The position numbers and the translations under genes were made by a program. Shown here piece by piece: positions 8,821-17,403 of a stretch of DNA of 64,000 nt. Location: positions 2,626,220 through 2,690,219 of the forward strand of contig NZ_CP186480.1 in the NCBI RefSeq assembly GCF_049354825.1, given 5' to 3'. This DNA is from Novosphingobium sp049354825 (lineage in GTDB: Bacteria; Pseudomonadota; Alphaproteobacteria; Sphingomonadales; Sphingomonadaceae). A model generated the notes under the pieces. That model did not search any database. It worked only from the letters and a program-made list of their open reading frames with translations, and had not been told where the DNA came from. The stretch's first letter is position 1. Every line of letters begins with the position of its first letter.

Positions 8821-9569
8821 TCAGGCGCCCTGCGGTTGGGCCGCCAGGGTAACGAGCTTTCGCTTCAACCACGCCAGGCCCGCGTCGTTGGCGCGGGTAG
8901 CGTGGAACTGCATCATCTCGGTCATGGCCGGCAGGTCGATCGGCGGCTCCACCCTCAACAGCGAAAGCCGCGGACCCATGACCCTTGCCAGCCGTTCGTG
9001 CATCATCGCCAGGCGGCGAGTGCCCGGCAGCAACCACGGCACCTGGATGAAGGACGGCACCCGCACCTCGATCCGGCGCTCGACCCCGGCTTCGCGCAAG
9101 ATGGTCTCGATAAAGGCATCGTTGCCGGCGATCTGAACCGCGATGTGACGGCTCTCCAGGAAGGTCGCCATCGTCAGCGGACGCTGCATGACCGGATTGC
9201 CCGACCAGCCGACCACGACATGTCGTTCCGCGAACAGCGGTTCGCGGGGGTGGGCCGGGCTGAGGAATTGTTCGAGCGTGATCAGAAGATCGATGTCACC
9301 GTTGGCCAGCCGCTCGGCGGCGGCCGCGTCGGGCATGAAGATGTCGATCTGCACGCCGGCCGCTTCGTGTTCGAGGATTTCGAGCAGCGGCGCGATCAGC
9401 ACGGTTACGATGTAGTCCGACGCGGCGATGCGAAAGCGGCGCCGGCTTGTCGCCGGATCGAAGCCCGCCCCGGACGACATCAGCGTGCGAAGGTTGCGGA
9501 TCGCCGCCGCCACGCTTGGCTCGATCTCCTGCGCCTTGGGCGTGGCCACCATCTTCTTGCCATGTGTTC
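8821..9569 (-). pseudogene. LysR family regulator lacking its DNA-binding domain
   Basis: The minus-strand frame encodes an intact LysR effector domain (RFRIAASDYIVTVLIAPLL, later DIDLLITLEQFLSP and MQFHATRANDAGLAWLK). Homology begins only at about THGKKMVATPKAQEI, which in normal members follows the helix-turn-helix region near residue 60-70. Upstream of that point the frame continues into unrelated residues antisense to a PrpF fragment. The gene has therefore lost its start and DNA-binding domain. It is most similar to the NodD/PcaR-like branch. Any product could not bind DNA in the normal way. Confidence 0.72.
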
Positions 9570-9573
9570 GCCG

Positions 9574-9741
9574 GCTGCAGAGGTCGCGGTCATACCCGGC
9601 GGTGCGCGCAAGTCGCTCAGCGTCGAGCACGCGTCGGGCGAGATGAGCTGCGTGCTCGAAACCGATGCTGCCGGGCAGGTCGTCAGCGCCGCCTTGCTGC
9701 GCACTGCCCGCAAGCTGATGGACGGGGTCATCCATGCCTGA
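9574..9741 (+). pseudogene. PrpF-like tautomerase/isomerase, C-terminal remnant
   Basis: About 55 residues, from GARKSLSVEHASGEM through AALLRTARKLMDGVI, match the C-terminal end of the PrpF family, which includes 4-oxalomesaconate tautomerase (GalD type) and methylaconitate isomerase. Full proteins are about 350-390 residues. The N-terminal part is missing, and the preceding sequence is the antisense of the broken lysR. The stop overlaps the ligI start, as expected of an operon remnant. A tautomerase of this family belongs to the same 4,5-cleavage pathway as LigI, which supports the assignment. Confidence 0.68.
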
Positions 9742-10603
9742 TCGCATCGTTTCCTGGCTGTCCGAACCGTCCCGGCCGCGCTTCGTGCCGCCGCCCGGCG
9801 CGATCGACGCACATTGCCATGTCTTCGGCCCGATGGCCTCGTTCCCGTTCAGCGCCAAGGCCAAGTACCTGCCTGCCGACGCCGGGCCGGAAGCGCTGTT
9901 CGCGCTGCGCGACCGCCTGGGCTTTTCGCGCAGCGTTATTGTCCAGGCGAGTTGTCACGGTACAGACAATGCCGCGACCCTGGATGCGATTGCCCGTTCC
10001 AACGACACGGCGCGGGGCGTCGCCGTGGTCGATCCGGGGGTTTCGGAGGCCGAGCTCGACGCGCTGGACCGCGGCGGCATCCGGGGCATCCGCTTCAACT
10101 TCCTCAAGCGACTGGTCGACGACGCACCCAAGGACAAATTCCTCGACGTCAGTCGCAGACTGCCGGCAGGGTGGCACGTCGTGATCTATTTCGAAGCCGA
10201 CATCCTGGCCGAGCTGCGCCCCTTCATCGACGCGATCCCGGTTCCGGTCCTGATCGATCACATGGGCCGTCCCGACGTTACGCATGGGCCGGGCGGCGCG
10301 GACATGCGCGCCTTGCGGACCTTGCTCGACAGCCGCGACGAGATCTGGTTCAAGGCGACCTGTCCCGACCGGCTCGACCCCGCGGGCGATCCCTGGGACG
10401 CCTTCGCCGCCGCGGTTGCGCCGCTGGTGGCCGATTACCCGGATCGCTGCGTCTGGGGCACCGACTGGCCGCATCCCAACATGCAGGACAACCGCCCGGA
10501 CGACGGGCACCTGGTCGATATGATCCCTCGCATCGCGCCGACGGGAGAACTGCAACGCAAGCTGCTGGTGGACAATCCGGAACGGCTTTACTGGGCCCGT
10601 TGA
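9734..10603 (+). CDS. ligI: 2-pyrone-4,6-dicarboxylate hydrolase (LigI)
   Basis: A 289-residue amidohydrolase superfamily enzyme that hydrolyses 2-pyrone-4,6-dicarboxylate to 4-oxalomesaconate in the protocatechuate 4,5-cleavage pathway. Motifs seen: AIDAHCHVFGP (metal-binding HxH), IVQASCHGTDN, GIRFNFLKRLVD, VLIDHMGRPD and WGTDWPHPN with the catalytic Asp. These follow the Sphingobium LigI as I remember it, and the length is similar. The ATG overlaps the stop of the PrpF remnant. No other genes of the pathway are intact in the window, so it may work with enzymes encoded elsewhere. Confidence 0.9.
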   Translation: MPDRIVSWLSEPSRPRFVPPPGAIDAHCHVFGPMASFPFSAKAKYLPADAGPEALFALRDRLGFSRSVIVQASCHGTDNAATLDAIARSNDTARGVAVVDPGVSEAELDALDRGGIRGIRFNFLKRLVDDAPKDKFLDVSRRLPAGWHVVIYFEADILAELRPFIDAIPVPVLIDHMGRPDVTHGPGGADMRALRTLLDSRDEIWFKATCPDRLDPAGDPWDAFAAAVAPLVADYPDRCVWGTDWPHPNMQDNRPDDGHLVDMIPRIAPTGELQRKLLVDNPERLYWAR

Positions 10604-10638
10604 CAGCCGGGCGGTCGTGCGCGCCTTTGATGCGGGGA

Positions 10639-12801
10639 TCAGAAGCCGAGCGTGTAATGGCCCTGGGCCGGCACTTTGAAGCGGATTTCACGCAAACCCG
10701 GCGGCGCTTTTTCGGGCTTGATCGTGGCGCCGCAGGCATCGCGAAGGACGGCCGCGCGCCTGGCTGATGCCGGTCCCGACAACGCGATCCGCGCGGTGAC
10801 GCCGGGGGATCCATCGAGGACGAACGAGGCGGCGCCTTCGTTCGGGTGCGTCAGTGCCCGGACGAAGTGATCGCAGAACAGCAGCAGCGGTGTGCCCTCC
10901 AGCCGGTGGAACGCGCGCGTGGCGAATACCATCGCGGCGCCCGAACCGTAGATTTCCTGCCCGACCTGGCCGGCGGGCTGGCCATCGGGGTACAAGTCCT
11001 CGAGCGGGAACGACAGTGCCCGGTCAATATGGCCATTGCGGTTCTCGGTCGCCAGGGCATCCGGCGGCAGCGCGTCGGGGTAGTAATACCACGCCCGGTC
11101 CAGCGCATAGCGGCAGTATTCGTTGACGAGCAGCTTGGCCGCCGGGATCAGGTCGGGCCCGCCTAGGTCGAGGTAGCGCTCGAACGCCGCGAAACTGTCG
11201 AAACATTCGTAGATCGCCATGTACGGCGCGTCCTGCAGGCAGGTTACGGCCATGAAATTGCTGTAATGTTCGGCCAGTGCGATCCGGCTTCGCCACATCT
11301 GCGAATTGTGGAAGAAGCTGGCCAGGTAGACGTAGCTCTGGCCGAGGTAATCCTTTTTTCCGGTCATCCGCCACAGCCGCATGCACGCGGCCGCGCCCCA
11401 CGCCGTCAGGTTAGCCTGGTAGTTGAGGTGGAACCGCATGCCCTTGGCGGCGTCGATGGCGGCGCGTGCCTCGTCGACGAAGCGCTGCTCGCCGCTCAAC
11501 TCGTAAGCCTGCAGCATGACCCAGGCATACATTCCGCCAACGTCCGTCTGGCCCAGGTCGTCTGCGGCCACCGGGGTTATGACCTTGAAGGTATCGATCT
11601 TGAACTGGATCGGCCACTTGTAGGCAAAGTGGCGCGCAGCCCGGATGCCGAAGTCGACGACCGCGAAAAATAACTCCCGCGCCCATTCTTCGCCGTCGAT
11701 TGCCAGGTCGGCGAGGCTGGCAAGGGGACGGTACAAGTACCAGCTGTCGACCGCATCGGCATCCTTGTCGGCACCGACGTCGGGCAGGTAGCGGCGCAGC
11801 GTTGCCAGTTCGGCGTCGCGGAAGCGGCCGATTCCGCGCGCGATCTGGCGTTCCAGCGGATCGCGCCGGCCCTGCCACCGGCCCCATTCGTGGACCGCGG
11901 CCAGGATCGACAGCTGGACCATCGAATCGGGATATTCGGCGGCGGTGTAAGGGTGAAAATAGACTTCGCCGAAATGCCGGGTCCGCGCTTTCGGGCTGCG
12001 GCGAAGGTCCTGCAAGGTGCGCTTGCCCCGATCAATCCAGTCTCGCTGGTCGGGTTCGGGATGATCGAGCCGCTGATAGATCGCGCCCAGCATGTCGAGG
12101 AATTGCCATGCCGACGCTTCTTCGCTCGCGCGCGGAAAGCGGCGAATGAGGATGAACGCGCGGTTGAGGCAGATCGCCTGGCCTGCCGGCAGTGCCTTGC
12201 TGGCATCGTCGGGCCGCGTCGGGGCCAGGTAGCCAACCTCGGGCCACAGGCCGCCGACCGCGTTTTCCGGATCGGTGCCGGTAGCGCGAAAATAGGCGTT
12301 GAGGCGCGTGAAATCCTGGACGTAGAGGACCTTGCCCAGGTCCGGCTCGTCCACGTCGAAGTAGCACAGGCCAGTGTTGAGCCGGCGCTGCTGTGCGTCG
12401 ATCTTTCCCTTTGCCGCGCCGGCCGCGCTGCCCAGAACGACCAGATCGCGCGGCAGGAAGGGAACGTGGAGCTTCTCGCTTGGCTTGAACACCACTTCGA
12501 GCGTCAGCAGGCACGCTTCGGCGGGATCGCGGTCGATCGTGATGCGGTGCCGGCCCAACTCGCTGGTCGCTTCGAACACCAGCAGATGGTCGTCGCTGTC
12601 AACGCGGTTTATTTTGCATTGAGGAGAAAAAAGCGGGGCGCGCCACGCCAGCCCGCATTTGCGCTTGGCGGGGCCAAGGCTGACCCAGAGATCGGCTTCA
12701 TGATGAATGGCCGTCAGTTCGGAGTGGCCAATCGCTGCGCGCGCGATGACCCGCCCGGAATCGAGCGCTTGTTCGGCTTCGACCAGCGCGATGCAGTTCA
12801 T
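10639..12801 (-). CDS. Large protein of unknown function (720 residues), possibly an alpha/alpha-barrel enzyme
   Basis: A 720-residue protein without signal peptide or membrane helices. The N-terminal 150 residues look beta-rich. The centre (about 190-620) is helical with many Trp, Tyr and Asp residues (FHPYTAAEYPDSMVQLS, DVGGMYAWVMLQAYELSGE, SRIALAEHYSNFMA), a pattern typical of six-hairpin (alpha/alpha)6 carbohydrate-active folds. The C-terminal about 80 residues look beta-rich again. I do not recognise the family and name no substrate. Its start overlaps the stop of the small membrane protein gene (12798-12801), and a hemerythrin-like gene lies just before, so the three form one operon. 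Confidence 0.75.
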   Translation of the reverse strand: MNCIALVEAEQALDSGRVIARAAIGHSELTAIHHEADLWVSLGPAKRKCGLAWRAPLFSPQCKINRVDSDDHLLVFEATSELGRHRITIDRDPAEACLLTLEVVFKPSEKLHVPFLPRDLVVLGSAAGAAKGKIDAQQRRLNTGLCYFDVDEPDLGKVLYVQDFTRLNAYFRATGTDPENAVGGLWPEVGYLAPTRPDDASKALPAGQAICLNRAFILIRRFPRASEEASAWQFLDMLGAIYQRLDHPEPDQRDWIDRGKRTLQDLRRSPKARTRHFGEVYFHPYTAAEYPDSMVQLSILAAVHEWGRWQGRRDPLERQIARGIGRFRDAELATLRRYLPDVGADKDADAVDSWYLYRPLASLADLAIDGEEWARELFFAVVDFGIRAARHFAYKWPIQFKIDTFKVITPVAADDLGQTDVGGMYAWVMLQAYELSGEQRFVDEARAAIDAAKGMRFHLNYQANLTAWGAAACMRLWRMTGKKDYLGQSYVYLASFFHNSQMWRSRIALAEHYSNFMAVTCLQDAPYMAIYECFDSFAAFERYLDLGGPDLIPAAKLLVNEYCRYALDRAWYYYPDALPPDALATENRNGHIDRALSFPLEDLYPDGQPAGQVGQEIYGSGAAMVFATRAFHRLEGTPLLLFCDHFVRALTHPNEGAASFVLDGSPGVTARIALSGPASARRAAVLRDACGATIKPEKAPPGLREIRFKVPAQGHYTLGF

Positions 12802-12992
12802 TGGCCTTGCTCGATCCGGTGTGATCGCCAGCGCAGGAACATGCCGGTGATCGACGTTACCATGCCGGCGATAAGCGCCACCGCCAAAACCGGTTGTTCA
12901 AGCGCCGTCTTGAAGGCGGGTACCGCCAACAGCCCAACGCTAAGCGTGGAGGTGAGGTAACCGGCAGCCTTGAACCGCGATGCTTTCTTCAT
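12798..12992 (-). CDS. Small membrane protein (64 residues)
   Basis: Begins MKKASRFKAAGYLTSTLSVG and has two hydrophobic segments (about residues 12-30 and 33-53) with a short polar turn and a basic tail (RWRSHRIEQGQ). It is a two-helix inner membrane protein of unknown role. Its stop overlaps the start of the 720-residue gene, and it starts 9 bases after the hemerythrin-like gene ends, so it sits in the middle of a three-gene operon. Confidence 0.65.
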   Translation of the reverse strand: MKKASRFKAAGYLTSTLSVGLLAVPAFKTALEQPVLAVALIAGMVTSITGMFLRWRSHRIEQGQ

Positions 12993-13001
12993 TGTGCGAC
13001 C

Positions 13002-13505
13002 TCAGCCGGCAACGGCCTTGATGGCAGCCAGCTGCGCGGGCGGCAAGCCCCCGGCATCGGCCTGGGCCTGCAATTCCGCCTTGCGCGCCAGCATCGCGTC
13101 GCGCAGCGCGACAAGATCGACGTCGGTCTCGCGGCACTGCGCGAACATCCCCTCGGACGGCATCTCCTCCTCGTGGACGTGGTGCTTGATGTCTTCGGAC
13201 AGCACGGTGACCTTCGCGTCGTAGAAATCGTCGTCGGCGTTGCCAGCCATGATGTCGTTGATGAGGACTTTGGCGCCGTCATGCTCGACATAGGCTTCAT
13301 CCAGCGTGTCGTCCTCGACCTTGCCGCGGAAGGCCGGGTAGAAGATTTCCTCCTCGATCTGGGCGTGGATCTTGAGGGCGTTGCAGATCTTCTCGGCAAT
13401 CGCCTGCTTGGCGCCGCTGCCGGCCCTCTCGAACTTCTCGAACAAGTCCTCGACCTCGCGGTGGTCGGCCTTGAGCAGGGCAATCGCGTCGCTAAATTCG
13501 GCCAT
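13002..13505 (-). CDS. Hemerythrin HHE-domain protein
   Basis: A 167-residue cytoplasmic protein. Metal-ligand positions expected for a hemerythrin-like four-helix bundle are visible: DHREVEDLF, HAQIEEEIFYP, HDGAKVLIND and HHVHEEE. Such proteins bind a di-iron centre and are linked to oxygen, nitric oxide or peroxide sensing and iron handling. The start at ATG 13505 has an AGGAGAC ribosome site. It is the first gene of the operon that continues with the small membrane protein and the 720-residue unknown. Confidence 0.87.
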   Translation of the reverse strand: MAEFSDAIALLKADHREVEDLFEKFERAGSGAKQAIAEKICNALKIHAQIEEEIFYPAFRGKVEDDTLDEAYVEHDGAKVLINDIMAGNADDDFYDAKVTVLSEDIKHHVHEEEMPSEGMFAQCRETDVDLVALRDAMLARKAELQAQADAGGLPPAQLAAIKAVAG

Positions 13506-13736
13506 CGGTAGTCTCCTTTCGAAGCGGTGGTTGCCATTTTCCAATGCGGTTCGGTGGCAATCGTTCCGACCGCTTGTCAGCCGCGTCGGGCGTGCGTCTC
13601 TTCGCTGCAAGCGCGGTTGCCCGACGGCCCGGCTACCGCGTGAGCGGCCAATTTTGGCCGCGCGAGGTGTTGACACCTGGCCCGCGCGACGTTCACAAAA
13701 GCGCCGGGTGGGAGACAGCAGGCAAGGAGATCAGTC

Positions 13737-14456
13737 TTGATTCTCCCTTATTGCGGCGCCCCGCCCGTACCGGGCAGCCTGTGGCTGCGCTGGAACCTTG
13801 ATCCCGTCCTGCTGGCCGGGCTGGCGATGCTGGCGGCGGCGCACTGGAAGGTGGCTCCCGCCCGGCTGCGCGCTTCGGCGATGGCGGGGTGGGCCGTTAC
13901 CGCGCTGGCGCTGGTGTCACCGCTCTGCGCGCTGTCGGTATCGCTGTTCTCGGCGCGGGTGGCGCAGCACATGGTGATGATCCTGGTCGGTGCGCCGCTT
14001 GTAGCAGCAGCGTTGCCGGGCCCGGCAGGTTCGCGCTGGCTGTGGCCGGTAACGGCGGTGTTCGCTGCGTTTCTGTGGATCTGGCATCTACCGGCCCCTT
14101 ACACCGCGACCTTGCAATCGGTGCCGGTCTACTGGTCCATGCACGTCACGCTGTTCGTCAGCGCAGTCGCCCTGTGGCGCGAACTGCTGTCGGTTCGGAA
14201 CCGGCCGCTGACGCTGATCGCGGCAGGGACGGCGGCGTCGATGCAGATGGCGCTGCTGGGCGCCGTGCTGGCGCTGGCCGGGCGCCCGCTGTTCTGGTGG
14301 CACCTGACGACGACCGCGGACTGGGGGCTGACGCCGCTGGCGGACCAGCAACTTGGCGGCACCTTGATGTGGGTGCCGGGCGGGGCGCTGTTCCTGTGGC
14401 TGGCCTTGCGGACGACGGCCCACGCGCTGGCCGAGCCTCGGGGCGCGGCGGCATGA
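13737..14456 (+). CDS. Cytochrome c oxidase assembly protein, CtaG (caa3) family
   Basis: A 239-residue polytopic membrane protein with about seven hydrophobic segments, including ARVAQHMVMILVGAPL, FLWIWHLPAPY and a C-terminal QQLGGTLMWVPGGALF segment. These are hallmarks of the caa3-type CtaG family needed for assembly of the oxidase. The start is TTG at 13737, preceded by a clear AAGGAG site. Its stop overlaps coxB by 4 bases. It opens an operon of ten genes running to 22993. Confidence 0.86.
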   Translation: MILPYCGAPPVPGSLWLRWNLDPVLLAGLAMLAAAHWKVAPARLRASAMAGWAVTALALVSPLCALSVSLFSARVAQHMVMILVGAPLVAAALPGPAGSRWLWPVTAVFAAFLWIWHLPAPYTATLQSVPVYWSMHVTLFVSAVALWRELLSVRNRPLTLIAAGTAASMQMALLGAVLALAGRPLFWWHLTTTADWGLTPLADQQLGGTLMWVPGGALFLWLALRTTAHALAEPRGAAA

Positions 14457-15403
14457 GCGGACCGCCGCTCGGCTTTCTGGACAGCGCTGGTGCGCGCGCG
14501 GGCGCCACGGTGCCGCTGACCTGGTTCCTCCTGATCGTGTCGATCGCGGTGTGCCTGGTGGTCGGCAGCCTCCTGCTCAAGGCCGTATGGCGGCCAAGCC
14601 TTGCGGTGCCTGCAGGCGCTACAGTCAGCCGCAGCCGGGGCGGCACCAGGCTGATCTACGGCGGCCTGGCCGTAACGATCGTGCTGCTGGTCGTTGCGCT
14701 CGGCTGGACCATGACGGCGCTGGGGCAGGTTGCGCATATGCCGCGCCGGCCGCAGCTGGAGATCGACGTGACCGCGCACCAGTGGTGGTGGCAGGCCGAT
14801 TACAACGGTTCGATCCCGGAAGAACGGTTTACCACCGCCAACGAGATTCACATCCCGGTCGGCGCCAGGGTCCTGCTGCGTCTTCATGGCGGCGACGTGA
14901 TCCACAGTTTCTGGGTGCCCAAGCTGACCGGCAAGACCGATGTCATCCCTGGCCAGGTAAACCTGGCCTGGATGGAGGCCGATGCGCCCGGCGTCTATCG
15001 CGGCCAGTGCAGCGAATACTGCGGGCTGCAGCACGCCCACATGGCCTTCCAGGTGGTTGCCGACGCGCCGGATCGGTTTGCCGAATGGCGCCGCGGGCAG
15101 TTGCAGACCGCGCCGCCGCCGCACACCGCAGGGCAGGCACGCGGCCTTGCCCTGGTCGAATACCGCTGTTCGCTGTGCCATACGGTCCGCGGTACAGAAG
15201 CCGGCGCAACGGTCGGCCCCGATCTTACCCATTTGATGAGCCGCCGGCAGATCGCCGCAGGCACCCTCCCCAACACCCGTGGCTCGCTGGCCGGCTGGAT
15301 CGAGGATCCGGCCGGATCGAAGCCCGGCGCGATGATGCCCCCCCAACAATTGAACGGCCAGGACCTCCAGGCCCTCGTTTCGTACCTGGAGACGCTCAAG
15401 TGA
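14453..15403 (+). CDS. coxB: Cytochrome c oxidase subunit II fused to cytochrome c
   Basis: A 316-residue protein. Two N-terminal membrane helices (about 20-42 and 66-88) anchor a periplasmic CuA domain: QWWWQADYN, VIHSFWVPKLTGK, and CSEYCGLQHAHM carrying the CuA cysteines, histidine and methionine. From about residue 228 a class I cytochrome c domain follows with CSLCHT as the haem site and a MMPP segment holding the likely Met ligand. The fusion defines a caa3-type oxidase, which takes electrons straight from a soluble donor. The start at ATG 14453 overlaps the ctaG stop, and its own stop overlaps the coxA GTG. Confidence 0.94.
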   Translation: MSGPPLGFLDSAGARAGATVPLTWFLLIVSIAVCLVVGSLLLKAVWRPSLAVPAGATVSRSRGGTRLIYGGLAVTIVLLVVALGWTMTALGQVAHMPRRPQLEIDVTAHQWWWQADYNGSIPEERFTTANEIHIPVGARVLLRLHGGDVIHSFWVPKLTGKTDVIPGQVNLAWMEADAPGVYRGQCSEYCGLQHAHMAFQVVADAPDRFAEWRRGQLQTAPPPHTAGQARGLALVEYRCSLCHTVRGTEAGATVGPDLTHLMSRRQIAAGTLPNTRGSLAGWIEDPAGSKPGAMMPPQQLNGQDLQALVSYLETLK

Positions 15404-17403
15404 GCGGCCCGGGCCGCGTCGCCGCGCCCGAAGGGCCGCTGCCGGCAACGGACACGCGGATTGCGCGCACGCCGCGCATCGCCTTCGCGGACGACGCGCT
15501 GCGCGAGCGGCTGCAAAAGATCTGGGAAAGCAAACCGGGTCTCTACGGCTGGTTTGCCACTGTCGATCACAAGGAAATCGGCAAGCGCTATATCGTCACC
15601 GCGTTCATCATGCTGGCGCTGGGCGGGCTGGGGGCGCTGCACATGCGACTGCAACTGGCCGCGCCCAACCTGCACGTCATGTCGGCGCAGAAGTACAACG
15701 AGCTGTTCTCGATTCACGGGATGACGATGATCTTCCTGTACGCCGGGCCGGTCCTGTCGGGCTTTTCGAACTACTTCTTTCCGCTCTGGCTGGGCGCGCG
15801 AGACATGGCGTTCCCGCGCATGAATGCGCTCAGCTACTGGATTTACCTGGCCGCCGCCGCGTTCCTTTACGCCGGGCCGCTATTAGGCGTGGGGCCCAAC
15901 GACGGCTGGTTCAATTACGCGCCCTATTCGGAACGCGCCTTCAATCCCGGGATCAACCAGGACCTCTACGCCCTGGGAATGGTGTTCCTCGGCATTTCGA
16001 CCAGCGTGGGGTCGGCTAACTTCCTGGTCACCGCGGCGCGCTGCCGGGCGCCGGGGATGTCGATCAACCGGTTGCCGATCATGGTCTGGGGCACGCTGAC
16101 CGCCAGCGCGGCCAACCTGGTGGTGATCCCCGCGGTCAGCCTGGCGTTCTTCATGCTGTGGCTCGACCGCAATTTCGGCACCAGCTTTTTCACCGCCACC
16201 GGCGGGGGGCAGCCGCTGCTGTGGCAGCACCTGTTCTGGCTGTTCGGGCACCCGTGGGTCTATGCGATCGTGCTGCCCGCGATGGGCATGGCATCGGACG
16301 GGCTGCCCACGTTCACCCGCACGCCGCTGGTCGGCTATACGCTGGTCGCGTTGTCCACCGTGGCGACGATGCTGCTGGGCTTCGGGGTCTGGGTCCACCA
16401 CATGTTCGCCACCGGCCTGCCGGGGCTGGGCCTGGCGTTCTTTTCCGGCGCGTCGATCGTCATCACCGTTCCCAGCGCGATCGCGGTGTTCGCCTGGCTG
16501 TCGACGATCTGGCTGGGCCGGCCGGTCTACACCACCGCGTTCAAGTTCTTTGCCAGCATGATCCTGCTGTTCGTGATCGGCGGGGTATCTGGCTTCATGA
16601 CGGCCAGCGTGCCCGCCGACTGGCAGTTGACCGACACCTATTTCGTGGTCGCGCACATCCATTACGTGCTGATCGGGATCAACGTATTCCCGGTCTGCGG
16701 CGCCACGTACATGTGGTTTCCCAAGATGACCGGCCGCCTGATGGACGAGCGGCTGGGCCGGTGGAACTTCTGGACCATGTTCATCGGCTTCAACGGCGCG
16801 TTCCTGCCGATGCACCTGACCGGGCTGCGCGGGATGCCGCGGCGGATCTACACTTACGACGCCAGCATGGGCGTATCCACGCTCAACATGATCACCACGG
16901 TCTTCAGCTTCGTGTTCGCCGTCGGCGTGCTGATGTTCTTCTGGAACGTATGGAAGTCCCGCCGCAGCGGGGAGTCCGCTGGAGCCGACCCGTGGGGCGG
17001 CCCGACGCTGGAATGGTCGACGCCGTCACCCCCGCCGCCGTACAACTTCGCCGTCATTCCCACGGTCGCCACGCGTCACCCGTTGTGGGAGGACATGCTG
17101 GACGAAAGCGAATTTCGTTCCGCCCTCGACGAAGGGATGACGCTGGAAGATGGCAAGGAGGCGCTCGCCGTCTCGATCCTCGATGGAGAGCCTGACCGGA
17201 TCCTCAAGATGCCCGAGGATACGATGGCGCCGTTCTGGCTGACGGCGGCGGTGACGCTGCTGTTCGTGGGCCTGCTGTTTCATGGGTGGTGGCTGGTCGG
17301 GCTGGCCGGCCTGGGCGCGGCGCTGGCCTTGTTGGCGTGGAACCTGCCCCGCCTCAAGCTGCTGGAGCGTGAGCCCGCGCGCCGGGAGAGCGAACGTGGC
17401 TGA
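15400..17403 (+). CDS. coxA: Cytochrome c oxidase subunit I, caa3 type, with unusual proton-channel residues
   Basis: A 667-residue haem-copper oxidase subunit I starting at GTG 15400 inside the coxB stop. Twelve core membrane helices are followed by a soluble segment and two more helices at the C-terminus (about 610-650). The CuB ligands are present: His284 in GHPWVY, His333-His334 in VWVHHMF, and the helix X haem ligands in VVAHIHYVL. Tyr288, which normally crosslinks to His284, is present. Two residues expected in A-type pumps are not: the Glu of HPEVY is Trp286, and the Lys of the PTGIK segment is Ala362 (SAIAVFAW). The entry Asp in GARDMAFPRMN remains. The frame is unbroken, so this is a variant subfamily, not an error. 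Confidence 0.93.
   Translation: MSGPGRVAAPEGPLPATDTRIARTPRIAFADDALRERLQKIWESKPGLYGWFATVDHKEIGKRYIVTAFIMLALGGLGALHMRLQLAAPNLHVMSAQKYNELFSIHGMTMIFLYAGPVLSGFSNYFFPLWLGARDMAFPRMNALSYWIYLAAAAFLYAGPLLGVGPNDGWFNYAPYSERAFNPGINQDLYALGMVFLGISTSVGSANFLVTAARCRAPGMSINRLPIMVWGTLTASAANLVVIPAVSLAFFMLWLDRNFGTSFFTATGGGQPLLWQHLFWLFGHPWVYAIVLPAMGMASDGLPTFTRTPLVGYTLVALSTVATMLLGFGVWVHHMFATGLPGLGLAFFSGASIVITVPSAIAVFAWLSTIWLGRPVYTTAFKFFASMILLFVIGGVSGFMTASVPADWQLTDTYFVVAHIHYVLIGINVFPVCGATYMWFPKMTGRLMDERLGRWNFWTMFIGFNGAFLPMHLTGLRGMPRRIYTYDASMGVSTLNMITTVFSFVFAVGVLMFFWNVWKSRRSGESAGADPWGGPTLEWSTPSPPPPYNFAVIPTVATRHPLWEDMLDESEFRSALDEGMTLEDGKEALAVSILDGEPDRILKMPEDTMAPFWLTAAVTLLFVGLLFHGWWLVGLAGLGAALALLAWNLPRLKLLEREPARRESERG

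Noticed and set aside
16249..16263. HPWVY in coxA as a sequencing error
   Set aside because: The frame is open and all other ligands are intact; the second missing residue (Ala362) also argues for a true variant.
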